DNA of 64,000 nucleotides from NCBI GenBank assembly GCA_010909165.1, contig MU008169.1:124001-188000 (forward strand), in the 5' to 3' direction. Shown in pieces: positions 25,970 to 37,279 of the stretch. The position numbers and the translations under genes are program-made. This DNA comes from Anthoceros angustus. Taxonomy: Eukaryota > Streptophyta > Anthocerotopsida > Anthocerotales > Anthocerotaceae. The notes under the pieces are model-generated. The model saw only the letters and a list, made by a program, of their open reading frames with translations. It searched no databases and had not been told where the DNA came from. Position 1 is the first letter of the stretch, and the number at the start of each line of letters is the position of its first letter.

Positions 25970-28925
25970 ATGGCGCTCAGCCTGGCAGACACCACGTCGT
26001 TGCTGGCTGTGCTCAACGCTGAGGCTTCTTCATTGGAGAGCCTCGTGATCAACTTCAACGAAACCTTTCAGCGCCATCTCCACTTCAAAATCTGCTGCTC
26101 CGTTGTGCTGCTTCTCGACGTGCGTCGCTCCTTCCCCGCTTCGGCGAAATTCTGCTGTTTTTCACTGTTTTGGTCCCATCTGCTTGACATTAAATTCATC
26201 GAGTCTGATTCTTGCAAAAGCTCCAGCTCCAGATTGTCCTGCTGGGTTTATGCAGTTCCGGAGCTGAGGGGTTTGCGGAATTGGAGAGCTGTCGGTTTTT
26301 TTGTGTGTTTTGTTTGTTTGGTCAGGCCTGGTTTTGTCGTTGTAGGCTGTGAAGTGGTCTGTGGTACTTCGGAAGAGGATCCGTTTTTTACAAGAGCTGG
26401 TTAAAGGACTCAGATTTCCGACTTCATTCAACCCTCCCGAATCGGTTGGTGGCTTCTGTGTGAGGCATCACTTGATGCTAACGTCACAGTCTCTCTGGGT
26501 GTGTTCAGGAACCGCGGGTTTTGAGGCTTCCAGCTCGCTTGGTTGCTTATTTCATCTTGTATGATCTGTATCGGGGAACCGAGCCGAGGGACAATCCCTT
26601 TAAAGAGACTCTCATCGGTGTAAGCTCCATGACAAGAGTTTTGCAGTGCAATGCCAGCCCTGTGTTAGGGATCGTCTCACCTGTCGGTTTCTCTGCAGGC
26701 GGTTGCTAATGAAGGCTATGACAAGATAGAAAGGGCGTTCGTGTTGGAGTTGCTGAACTCCTCCTCTGATGGCAAACGAGAGGTTTCTACAATTTCTCTT
26801 TCACCAACATGTGTTTCGTTTTCTAATGAAGCAGAGCAAACTTTTCTTAATTTCAGCAGGGTTGTTCTCGCACAGGGTTTGTCTTTCCTTTAGATTGGCA
26901 GTTGACATCCTTCTTCCTGTTTCTCACGTGGAAGTCCTACTTCTTTGCACTGTGAACAGCAACTTGCTAAACGGAGTGCCTCTGAATATATTTCGAGTTT
27001 CGATCCTGCTGTTCATGTAAGCTGTTGTGTTGCCCAACACTTGTTGTGGCCTACTAGCATTTGGAAAGCTCTTCCGTTGCTTTTGAGATAGGTTTCTGAA
27101 TCAGACCAGATGTCTACCAGACCTTTCCACGAAAAGAGGTGCTGACACAGCAATTTGGAAACAAGCCGGGACTGGATATTGCGTTTAGTGCCTTCAAAAA
27201 GGCGGCCATTAAGAATGTGGTTCCTGATCCAGATGTCCCTGACGGCTACGACCTTGATACACCAGAGTATGTCTTGCTGCCTTGTGCCTTTGTGTCTGGT
27301 TTATACAGGATGGTAGAAGGCATGAATGTGCAACCTGTGCTGCTTTTTGTTTGCAACAGATATGTTGGCCAGCCAGGTGGTCCCAAGCGGGTTTGTGCAG
27401 GGGATAGGGATGCCACTGCAACTGGGTTGTTGCAAGAATTCTCACTGGCGGGGCTGGAACCACCGTGGGTGCGCCTCCCTCCTCCAAGACTTCCCACTCA
27501 GGAAGAAGAGGTGCTGCCTCATTGCCAAATGGTCTTGATAATAGATCCATGCTTTTAATGGGTCGTCAGATCCAGACAGCGTTGCTGCGTTGTCGTTGGA
27601 AGGCAGCACCTTCTGAAAACCATTGTCCTGACAACAGTTGGTTTGGCTCAACATGGACAACAAGCATGAGCTGGTTTGGGACTACGGTATGTGCGCGGAC
27701 ATGAGTCGAGGTGCAGCTGTCCGCGAGCTTATTTCGCGGGCTCTTATTGGTGCTTTGCCGCCTGCCCAAACGCAGGTGTGTGTTGTAAAGGTTACAAGAC
27801 TGGCTTGTTCAAGAGAAGATGCCTCATGCCTTGAGTTCGTATTCATTTTCGGAACTTGTGTGCAGCAAGTGCTTGTTGAGCTGGAAGCAGATCCAAAGTT
27901 GGTGTATCACTGTGGCTTAACTCCAAAGAAACTCCCAGTAGGTTTCTGATGTATAGAGGTCTATCTCTGTTTGGACTGTTGTTTAAGCTTCTTGGCATCT
28001 GATGATTTCGCAAGTCTCCTCTTTAAGCACTTGGTGCACTGTGCCCCTGTACTCATGCTAGCGCTAGGTTTTTCCCTCTGGCGCCTTACTACGTACATGC
28101 TTGACATACTTGCAGGAGCTGGTGGAGAACAATCCTGCCATTGCAGTCGAGGTGCTTGTGAAGCTCATGAATTCCACACACATCACAGAGTGAGTCTCCT
28201 TCTGTCCTTAGGAGATGAAGTGGCGATGCTGTCTGTTTATGCCCCATATTGGGTGGGTGTGGGGTGGAGGGGAGAGGCAGGGGTGGACTTAAAAATGTAT
28301 GAATGTCTGAGATTGTGTTTGTCAGAGCTGTGGCCGGGCACCCACGCTGAACAATCCTCGCGGGAGCGTCATTAGACTTTTGCTGGTTACATCGGGTTTC
28401 CTTGGCAGGTATTTTAAAGTGCTAGGCAACATGGACATGAGTTTGCATTCCATGGAAGTGGTGAACCGGTTGACTACTGCCGCAGAGCTTCCCACTGAGT
28501 TTGTGCACATGTACATATCGAACTGTATATCATCATGTGAGAGCATTAAGGTAAGAACTGTCGTTACTGTCAGTCTGGTTCCTGGGTTCCTTCTCGTTTC
28601 CTGCACTGGAGTTCACTGGGCTTTGATGTATCTGGTGACCCGTGGGAAGGCGGCGCAGGATAAGTATATGCAGAACAGGCTGGTTCGGCTAGTCTGCGTC
28701 TTTCTACAGAGTCTGATAAGGAACAAGATCATCAACGGTAAGCACTCCCCCCACCTATTCTTAGACAGCGAAAGGGCACCCACTGTGTCTAGCTGGAGTT
28801 TCTGACTGTAACGTTGGTGTGTCACAGTTCAAGACCTTTTCATCGAAGTCCAAGCCTTCTGCATCGAGTTCTCCAAGATCAGGGAAGCAGCGGCCCTGTT
28901 CCGTCTCCTGAAAACCTTGGAATAG
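25970..28925 (+). CDS. CNOT11: CCR4-NOT complex subunit 11
   Basis: Subunit of the CCR4-NOT deadenylase complex, which shortens mRNA poly(A) tails; CNOT11 pairs with CNOT10 on the NOT1 N-terminus. Twelve exons: 25970-26119, 26509-26619, 26699-26782, 26960-27016, 27121-27266, 27360-27510, 27638-27775, 27866-27937, 28116-28189, 28409-28550, 28659-28737 and 28828-28925, giving about 433 residues. The C-terminal domain is nearly identical to animal CNOT11: [49 protein letters not shown] and [14 protein letters not shown]. The N-terminal half includes [21 protein letters not shown]. The acceptor of exon 5 (27121) is chosen by phase; nearby AGs are possible. The whole chain is open and complete. 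Confidence 0.94.
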
Positions 28926-30302
28926 GTTGACCAGGCTCCCTTGTAGTGTACATCAGATCAGAGCTGCAATGCTGCATCCATCCCCCGTCAGTCTCCTCGC
29001 CCGTCACTGTAGTCCAGCTTTAGGTCAAACGTACGTATGTGTCGCCACGCTGGAGCGGACGGGGCATCACCAGGTGGGCCCGTCTGGCATATCCTCTTAT
29101 CGGGTCTCGTATTTGGTGGGTCCAACAGGAGTCTGTCTAGAGTCTCGTGTCGTGCAGGAAGGTGGGAGCCGGGGTATGTAGCATACCCTCAATCCCAAAA
29201 TTGTGAACATGATACCCACTTCCATCTCCCCCCTCCGCACCGGCCACCATTATTGAAACAAGTTGGTGCTGCAGCCGTTTCAAGCGGCACTCAGTTTCAG
29301 GCAGGCAGGAAAGCCGCTGCTGGTAAGGTGCTGCTTGCCTAGGTGAAACGCGAATCGCGAATTCTGATTAGTGCCACGTAAGTGTGAGGGCAACGATGAT
29401 GGCGCTGTACTGTGAGTGGCCCAGCGCATTCGCATTCGCTCGAGCCCGCGATACTCTGCCCCCGCTGTTTATGGTTGCCACGACAAACGTGGCCGCCATT
29501 CTTAATTCGCTTGCCTCAACGGTTTCCGTTTCACCCACAACAGCGGCGCGGTACACGTGTCCAAGCCTGGGCGAGCGTCACGACCCACTTTTACCCCCGG
29601 GCCCGTAACTGCCGCTTCTTTATAGGCCCGCGCCACTCGGGGCGTGAAATCAGACTGAGCTCGGCAGGCAATTAATGCCCCAATGTCCCGGGGCCTGGAT
29701 GGCATGCCCCTGCCAGAGCCTCTGTCCCTGTCGTTCCCTTGAATCATCGGGCTGGCGCAGTGTTGCCTTTCAAGGCAGACTCACAGCAATTGGCGTCGGC
29801 AAGATTGGTCCCAAGGCGGTCTCCTTCTGCCGCTGCTGGCCTTCTTTGTTTCTTGAGCCGACTCCACGCCCCGTCCAGGTTCAGGCTTCGACCTGCAGCT
29901 GGTGCGATTGTCGATGCACCGGGGTGTTCCGAGGTGTCTATCGCCCATCTCGTGAACCTGACAGTGCGGTTTGTGGACCCGGAAGTACGCATGGCGGCAG
30001 GCAGCCTTTGAGGGGTGGGCTGTCTTGGTTTTGCGCGTCTTGGGTTTCTTTGGGAGCAAGACAGCACCATTGCTCACCCACCAATTGGCCGCCACCTCCG
30101 CCGCAGCTGCTGCGTAGCTTGGAGTGCGCCCGGTTCTTCATCTCGCCTTCAATTTCCGATTGCTTCGCCTCTTCAAGCCGCGGGCCTTAATGCGCCAGTG
30201 TCTTGGGAAACAAGAAATGTGTCTGTGCGTGCTGGGGTCGGAATCCCGGTCGGACGGAATTGATTTCTGCTTCTGAGGGTGTGTTGTTCTGAATCGGACA
30301 TT
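28926..30302. other. Intergenic, no gene seen
   Basis: Open frames on both strands from 29,400 to 30,260 overlap each other and have no motif; they reflect GC-rich composition. The region probably contains the CNOT11 3' leader and the XRI1 promoter and 5' leader. Confidence 0.5.
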
Positions 30303-32146
30303 ATGGAGCCCTGGGACTGGCAAGATGATGCATACAAGCTTGATGCCGAGTCTCCATTGGGTATGTTGCTGTTTGGTCTCTTTGGTGGCTGATTCCTGGT
30401 GTGCAAAATGTGATTCGCTTTCTCTGGGAGCTCATTCTCTTCTCTGAATGCATCCTGCAGCTATCTCTCAGTCATTTCTGCAAGACTTATCTCAAGCCGA
30501 AGCCCAGTCCAAGTCTCTGTTTGGGTGCACTCCGGGGCCGGAGAGGGTGCAGTCGTGGTCTTATGAACTTTCCAGCAGTGGAGGTGAGTGGATGACATGC
30601 GAGATGCTGCAGCGCAGTTTTTTGTGGTGTTCGGATGCAAGTGTAAGTATCAGTGTGATCAGGAGTTGCTGATTAAGTATCCTGTTCGGAGGTGTAGGTC
30701 ATGAAGAAGGTGCATCCAGTCCTCCCCGAAGCCGGTTCAAGAGGCGACGCATGCTGAGCTTCTGTAGCACCTCAGAGTCTGACGTGCTGTGTGAAGCACA
30801 GCGTGAACCCGGGAATGGAGAATTTGGGGTACCTTACTGCTTTTATCTGGTGGCATGTTGGAGACCAAGCCTCATGATGACCCTATGCTCATTAGAGTGT
30901 CTACCTCTGTCAGGTGTCCGATGAGCACGAAGCCTCTGCCTCTGCTTCTCCGTGGTACCTAAGATCAGGTAACGAGAGCCAGTTGGTAGACGAGAGCTGT
31001 CTGTAGTTCTGTCACAGTGCATGTAGCAGCAGTGGGCAACTGATGAGTGAGGTACATGTTAACCTGGCCAGGAGATGCAGATGAGCCGTGCTCCAGTGTG
31101 GATCAGTCTGACAAATGGGTGGACAGGTGCTTCGGAAACCGAGAACCGAGGGACCCCTGCGACCAAACCCGTAACCTCTTTGACGACCACGAGTCCCAGG
31201 CCGAGGACAATCGTGATGCCATTCAGCTTCTGTACCACAACTCGGAAGGCGAGCACGCGGATGTGGACCATCCCCGTGAAGGCTTTGGTGACCAGGGCAG
31301 CAGTCATGAGCAAACGCAGGAGTCCTCGTACGGGCGGGAGCTCCTGGAGCATGATCAGGAGCATGAGCTGTCCCGCAGCTCCATTACTCAAGCCCAGGAG
31401 CCGTCTCAGGGCTCGCAGGAGCAGGTTCTCGAGTCCCGTGAAGCCGTGCTGTGTGAGGAGAGCAGAGACTGGCGTGACCAGGTCACCGCAGACTGCTATG
31501 GCATCAAGTGAGCTCCAGTACTAGTACTCGTGTGTGTTGCTATGCTGCGGGTGACGCCTGACTAGGACGATGCTGATCAGCTCAGTTTGGTTGCATTGCA
31601 TGCTCATGGTGGTGCAGGAAAGGCTTCCCTGTTGGCAGACCCAGACCTCTAATCTCCGGCCATCTCCCCCCCCTCGACTCCGAATGTGACCTGTTTCTGG
31701 GCCCTCTCACTCCCCTGTCATCACGACCCTCCACACCTGGTATCTCTCGTTTCTCCCCACACACCCACTCACACACACAAGAGCAAGCATCGAATTGGAT
31801 TGACTGACAAGCATCTGAACTTGGCATTCTGGCAGTTGCAGGGAGGAAGGGGCTGGCCCTGGCGCGCACCAGATCCAGCCTTGCTCCGTCTTCGGTGGCT
31901 TACCCGTTCGCCCTGCTCAAGCCCTGCGGAGCCCAAGGAGACGTCACCCTCCACGACATCAACCGCCGAATCTCCGGGCCCCCCAGCTCGAGATCTAGCA
32001 AGCCCGAGGAAGCCCCGCATCCGCACCCGGTTTCTCCCCCCGACCACCACCAGCCTGCCTCTGGATCTGGGCGGTCCGTGCTTGCTCTCACCACGATCGT
32101 CACAGAGGGAAACGGAACCATCACGGTGATGCGGACCAGAGGATAG
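30303..32146 (+). CDS. XRI1: XRI1-like protein
   Basis: Plant-specific nuclear protein related to Arabidopsis X-RAY INDUCED 1, a DNA-damage-induced gene needed for meiosis. Seven exons: 30303-30360, 30461-30583, 30698-30828, 30914-30968, 31072-31507, 31618-31739 and 31836-32146, giving 411 residues. Diagnostic parts are the N-terminal WDWQDDAYKLD with an SFLQDLSQAE segment, the basic FKRRRMLSF motif, and the C-terminal block PFALLKPCGAQGDVTL then HDINRRISGPP, ending with GTITVMRTRG. The long middle exon is rich in Glu, Gln, Ser and His and looks disordered. Phases agree throughout. Confidence 0.85.
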
Positions 32147-33138
32147 ACGAGCTTCAAGAGCCCACCACATCCGCCTTCAAATCTCCGCTTGCAACCGGCT
32201 GTATGTACATACATATCAACATACTATATCATATTATAGCCGAGTTTCGAGCTCTCCATCTCCTAGCCCTTGGCGGTACTGAGCGGACGCGATGTAGAGC
32301 TTGAGTGGAAGAATTCTAGGCACCCCTGTTGATGCAACGTGGTGGCCAGGAGAAGCCCTGGAGCGAGATGATGAACAGAAGAGACGACAGAGCAAATTGT
32401 TGCAAGGCTGGCGGATCACGAGCTCTTCCGGCAATAGACGAGGAGGGAAGGGCCCTGGGCCAGCCCTGTAGCGGCTGGCCGGCGGACGAATCTGCCGCCT
32501 TGACGTGATCCCAACGTGTGGGTGCGTGACGCCACACGTTAGCGCGTCGTCTCCAGTCAATCGGTCTGTCAGGCGGAGTGAGCCGGTCAACAGCACCAAG
32601 CTGTCAGCTGATCCGTTCACGCGAAGGTTCGGGCGACCCCGGTCGCCGGTCGCCGCTGATTTGCTGGTCGTGGCAGCCCCGTGAAGAGTGAAACGGAGCG
32701 GAGAGCGCTTCCACCGCCTCCTCCTTAGCCTCCGCTCGCGCTCTCGTCCTGTCCCACCTCACCGCAAGCTCTTCCCTTCTTCTCGTAGCCCGTGCCCGCC
32801 CATTTCCCATCCTTTCGAGCCTCTTCACCGCGCGCCCTCCTGCGCGTCGTCGCCCGCTCCGCCGAGTCGCGCTTTTCAGCCTCGCCTGCTGCCCGCGCCG
32901 GCGGCGCCATCTGCTTCCGCCATTGGCCAGGAGCGGAGCTCGCGGTTAGTTTGATGCGTCTGTGTCTGCAGTCGGAAGGGATTGGGATCCGGAGCGAGCG
33001 GGCACCTCGGAGCTGCCGCGGGCGGGGGCGGATCTATGTTGCTGCGGCTCGACGTGGCCTGATCTAGATCGCAGGCCAGCGGCGCGCGTTGCTCTCTCAC
33101 GGTTACCGCCGGATCTCGTCTCGAACGGAGGCTCAGCC
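32147..33138. other. Intergenic and 5' leader, no gene seen
   Basis: GC-rich sequence leads into the DUF3511 gene. Overlapping frames on both strands (32,600-33,140) have no motif. The frame upstream of 33139 is open but begins without an ATG near a plausible start. Confidence 0.5.
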
Positions 33139-33372
33139 ATGGGGGACCGGAGCTACAGCGTGAGATATGACTCCGCGCAGAAGGAACGGCCTTACTACCA
33201 CAAGAGCAACAGCATCAACTCGTGGGGCCTGCAGGACCCCGAGTTGAAACGCAAAAAACGCGTCGCGTCCTACAAGGTTTTCGCCGTGGAAGGCAAGGTG
33301 AAGAACTCGTTCCGGAGCAGCTTCCGGTGGATCAAGGAGAAGTACATTGAGATGAGGTATGGCTGGTGGTGA
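33139..33372 (+). CDS. DUF3511 family protein
   Basis: Small plant-specific protein of 77 residues with no known biochemical role. The hallmark core is present: SINSWGLQDPELKRKKRVA, then YKVFAVEGKVKNSFRSSF and RWIKEKYIEM near the C-terminus. It is very basic, without membrane segments. The ATG at 33139 begins just before the conserved part; the same frame is open upstream but lacks a better start. Single exon, with a long AT-richer 3' stretch downstream. Confidence 0.88.
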   Translation: MGDRSYSVRYDSAQKERPYYHKSNSINSWGLQDPELKRKKRVASYKVFAVEGKVKNSFRSSFRWIKEKYIEMRYGWW

Positions 33373-34233
33373 TCCCATCCTCCATCTGCCTCGCATCATG
33401 ATCTCAGGATCTCATCCTCCTCCCTCAATCGATTCTTTCTGTGTCAAAATGTTTGCTCTGAAACGGACGACGGCTTTCTCCTCCTCCTCCTCTGCTATGG
33501 CGTGGGTACTGATTGCACTGTCCAACGAGGTTGGACAGGGGAACGGGCAAAAGATGAGGGTATTCGCGCCACGCATTCTGTGTGTGTGTGGTGCACATCT
33601 CCCTTGTGAAAACAGGCAGTGCAGTGTCCTTGCCCTACAAGCGACACGCCAAGGCGCTTGTTCTTGCGCGGCTCCGCTTCGATGTTTGTTTGAGCGGACC
33701 CTTTGGGAAGCGGGACTGCGCTAGAGAGACGCCATTTGTCATTGTAGGGAGTTCGGATTACCATTGTATGTGATGAACTCACATTGGCAGGTTCATGTAT
33801 GCAAATCTATACATCAACCAGTCTGCTTCGTGTACCAAGAGCTGCCTCTTAAAGTGTGTTACCTTGTTGTGTTGTGTGGCCTTACGTCTCCCTCACCTCT
33901 ACAGCTAGGCTTATCGCAGGTCATACAACCACATCAATTAGGAAATCTCTCGCCTCTCATTCGCTGCCGTCCAGGTACATTCTTTGTAGCTGAAGTGCAA
34001 TCGTCGATGAAATAAGAAGAGCTTTTATCCGAATAAAATCCTGCTTCCCCACTTGTGCCGCCTCCGTCACGTAGAATTGCGGTATGCGTTGGAGAGATGT
34101 CTGCTACAACGTCATGCCGTCTTACTCTACATAACTCTTTATCAGTTTATCCCGATTTTGGCAGACAAAATCCACCCGTCCTGATTACTAGTGAGTTCAC
34201 TTGATTAATAGTGTCTGATCTATAGAATTGCTG
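33373..34233. other. Intergenic, no gene seen
   Basis: Probably the 3' leaders of the converging DUF3511 (+) and VPS38 (-) genes. A TC-rich tract (about 33,478-33,492) is the only simple-sequence feature. Confidence 0.5.
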
Positions 34234-35742
34234 TCATTCCTTATCTCTAGGCAATGTTCCTTCCCACAACAATCTGGTAAGCAGCCTGTTCAGGTTCGGT
34301 AATGTGTGTCGTGGCCCAACGGCTTCGAGCCCCACCCAATTCAACAACTGCTCCAAGTCCTGAAAACAGGCAGGAGCAAATGTCCGTTTTAGTCATGCAA
34401 CCGCGAGCATCTCAACATGGCCGTAGATGAGAAGGCGACGGAGCAAACCTTGTTCAGCAGGAAGACGGCATAGGCCGACCTGGTCAGGTCCTGGCCTTCA
34501 GAGAAGAGAGGGAATTCCACAACAGCCCTTGAGACCCCTTCAGCAGCTGGAATTGGCACGATGGGCCCTACATCAGTCCCCGAGACATCAAAAGCCGGTG
34601 AAGGGTCTTGGATATATGAGCGCGATGCCCTCAGCCGTATGGGGTAGCGCAGTTGGACATCCAGATACGCTGCCACCAGAGATACAACCTACGCAGGACA
34701 TGGATATCCGCAAGGTCACCATCCGCAAAAAGTGTGGAACTCCCCTCACCCACCTACAGACAGACAAAGCTTCTTACATGTGCAACATATCCGAGAGCTG
34801 TTGCAGAAACTTCGTAGTCGTACTTCTCATCAAACAACCCAGGTTTCTTCTTCAGAGGAGCCAGCAACTGCAGGCCTGCTATAGCCATGGATGCATTTTC
34901 TGGTACAGAAGCAGACGAAGAGGGGACTGGTCTGTCAGACGTCCAAATTTCACAGACGGGTGTCAAGGAGCACACAAAATGCAACAAGACTAGTGTCTAA
35001 GCACCTGATGACGGAGGCTGTGATTGCACAGGCAAAGCTCCAGGGCTGGCAGGTGATGTGCAAACCGCGAGAGGGTACAGTCCAGCAACCTGACTGATCA
35101 TGATCCGCCGCCTGGCATCCAGCAACACATTCAGGTGCGAAAGCCGACCACGCCCCTTCTCTCCAGCCAAGAGCGTATTGGCATCCTGCAAATTACAGAA
35201 TAACCGGTTCAGAATCAGAGCCGCCCCCACACAGAACTTGAGTCTCAAAATCTCCCATTCTGCCTGACGGGGCAACTAACCTCAACCCTGCGACGAGCAG
35301 CCTCAAGTGCTTGTTTAGCAGCAGAGAAGCTCTGCGCCGATGGCCAGAACTCCTCATTGGCCTTCAACAAGTCACGAGCAGCCTTCTGCCCAGCGCCAAC
35401 GGCCTCCTCCAGCTCCAGCCTCTTGCCCTCAAGCCGCCGTCTCAAGCCTTCCACAATATCCAGCTGCTCCAGCGCCTTGGACCGGGCCTGCACAGGCAGA
35501 ACCCACTTTCAGCAAGCAGACACAACCACAACCGCCTTCCTCCCCGTTCACACAACACAAACCCCCGTTACCTGACACGCGCTTGTAATCTCCTGCCCCA
35601 ACGCCCTCTTCCGCCGCAGCTCCTGGGCCAGGCAAATGGTGAGCCCGCAGTGCCGAGCAAGGGCATCCTGGTAACTCTCCCAATCGTACACCCTCCCATC
35701 ATCGGACCCCGACCCAGGATCCGGATGCGCTTGCGAGCTCAT
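34234..35742 (-). CDS. VPS38: VPS38/UVRAG-like subunit of the class III PI3-kinase complex II
   Basis: Partner of ATG6/Beclin, VPS15 and VPS34 in the complex that makes PI3P on endosomes and vacuole-bound membranes. Six exons: 35572-35742, 35281-35487, 35005-35185, 34778-34899, 34449-34688 and 34234-34359, giving 348 residues (Arabidopsis about 350). A short acidic N-terminus precedes a coiled coil (about 40-160) and the BARA-like C-terminal part: ARRRIMISQVAGLYPL, ALGYVAH, LRYPIRLRASRSYI, FPLFSEGQDLTRSAYAVFLL and DLEQLLN with GPRH. Exon 4 begins after a strong polypyrimidine tract (CTTCTGTACCAG); another nearby AG gives the wrong phase. Confidence 0.9.
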
Positions 35743-35964
35743 CCTCCCCCAACCCGACAAATACCCACACCTAACCTCAACCCCCTCTCAGCACAGAGAT
35801 GCAGCACCATCTTCCAATCCTCCCCAGCCTGGGTTCATACCCGAAACCCACAAAAGGCAACCACAAACAGAAGCAAGCAGAATTGGAACACTCTCCCCCG
35901 CCCCTACCTACACCCCCTTCCCCTCGCTACCCACCTACGAATCGCCCAACGCCCGCAACGCGAC

Positions 35965-36475
35965 TCAGGCGTCCATGGACGGGAGGTTGAACAGCAAATT
36001 GTGGGCGGAATCCATCTCCCTTTCCCGCACCCGCTCCAAATTCATGACCCGCTTCCACGCAGCGAGGCGCTCCTTCTCCCGCTCCTTCTCCAATTTCTTG
36101 GCCCGCAGCTGGGCCTTCTCGATCTCCCGCTCCCGCTCCCGCTCCAACTTCCAGAGCTGGATGCAGGCCTCCTCGCGCTCCTTCTGCCGCTCCCGCTCCA
36201 GGCTGCGCTCGCGTTTGCCGAAGGCCTCCCGCTCCCGCTCCTGCTCGCTCTCCAGGCTGCGGAGCCGGTTCCAGGCCTCCTCCCGCAGCCGCTCCTGCCC
36301 GCTCCAGGCTCTGCTCCCGCCCCCAGGCTGCCTCCGCCTCCCGCTGCCTCTCCTGCTGCAGGCTCCGCAGCTGCTCCTCCCCACCCGAGCTCTCAGCAAC
36401 GGCGGCGCGCCCCCCGCCTGCGCTGCTGCCCACACCGTCCCTGTCCCTGTCCGAACGCCCTGCGTTTCTCCCCAT
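35965..36475 (-). CDS. Arg/Glu-rich coiled-coil protein, apparent one-base frameshift
   Basis: I do not recognise the family. The ATG at 36475 opens a Gly/Ser-rich start that runs into a charged helix (LRSLQQERQREAEAAWGRE). At about 36298-36303 a GGG run carries one base too many. After it the same repeating pattern continues in the next frame (QERLREEAWNRLRSLE, RERSLERERQKEREEA) to a TGA-type end with the tail NLLFNLPSMDA. The second part is a long Arg/Glu/Lys helix with heptad and single-alpha-helix character. It lies 220 bp upstream of VPS38 on the same strand. The opposite strand shows an Arg/Ser-rich shadow frame. It could be an intact gene with a sequencing error, or decaying. Confidence 0.5.
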
Positions 36476-37279
36476 CCGCAGCTCCGCCCCAGCCGTCCCC
36501 CCAATGATGGCCCGGTGCCGGATTCAGCGGATGCGCAACTCACATACGACCCGCTCCCCCACCTTGCTCGATCTCTCTTGCTCCATCACACGCGTCCCGC
36601 TCTCTCCTCTCCTCTTTTTTAATCCGCCATCCGTGACCGCCCCAGATCCACTCACCACAGGACACGCCCAGTTAATGCTTCCCAACCACCGCTGCCTGCC
36701 CGTGCCTCGCCTTCCTTCAATGCGCTTAACCCCGGGTTGGCTGGGGGCCTGGGCCAGGGATTTCCGCCCTCTGCCACGGACTTCCACGGATGGAGACGGC
36801 ACCTCCCTGCTTCACGCTTGGCAGCAGGGCGCCATAACTCGCAGCATGGCATCTGTCTTTTCTCATCACTCCCTTCCTGGTACTGTCCTCCCCAGTACGT
36901 TTCTGCTGGCCTGCTGCTGCTGTACACAGGACAGACGATGCATGAATCTATGCTTCGACCATGTTGCCCAATACATCACCAAGTCTTGCTTTCGGTGTTG
37001 CACTTGTTCATTGAATGCATTGAAAATCAGACCCGAAGAATTCCCCCGCAAGCAAATTTTACTATGTTCTCGGATGCACAACTCTTAGGTCTACATACGT
37101 ACGGTGATGGTGCACCCGGGCCACTAGTGCGTTGGACAGTGGCCACCGAAGCTTCCAAAAGGGAAGGCAGATTATGAGTCTTTCAGTTACTCTAGTCCCT
37201 GTCGCGCAAACGAGGACTGGGCTGCTCGGCATTGTAGGGTTTGAAGCTGATCCTGGGGAGCGAATATCGGGCGGCAACC
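36476..37279. other. Divergent intergenic region, no gene seen
   Basis: It separates the minus-strand coiled-coil gene from the plus-strand zinc-ribbon gene. Open frames here have no recognisable motif. Confidence 0.45.

Noticed and set aside
29675-30190. 171-codon plus-strand frame
   Set aside because: Overlapping frames are open on both strands because of GC-rich composition. There is no motif, and it lies in the XRI1 upstream region.
35975-36622. Long plus-strand frame rich in Arg-Ser pairs, resembling an SR protein
   Set aside because: It is the complement of the Arg/Glu-rich helix gene on the minus strand. There is no RNA-binding domain, and the regular pattern is explained by the opposite strand.
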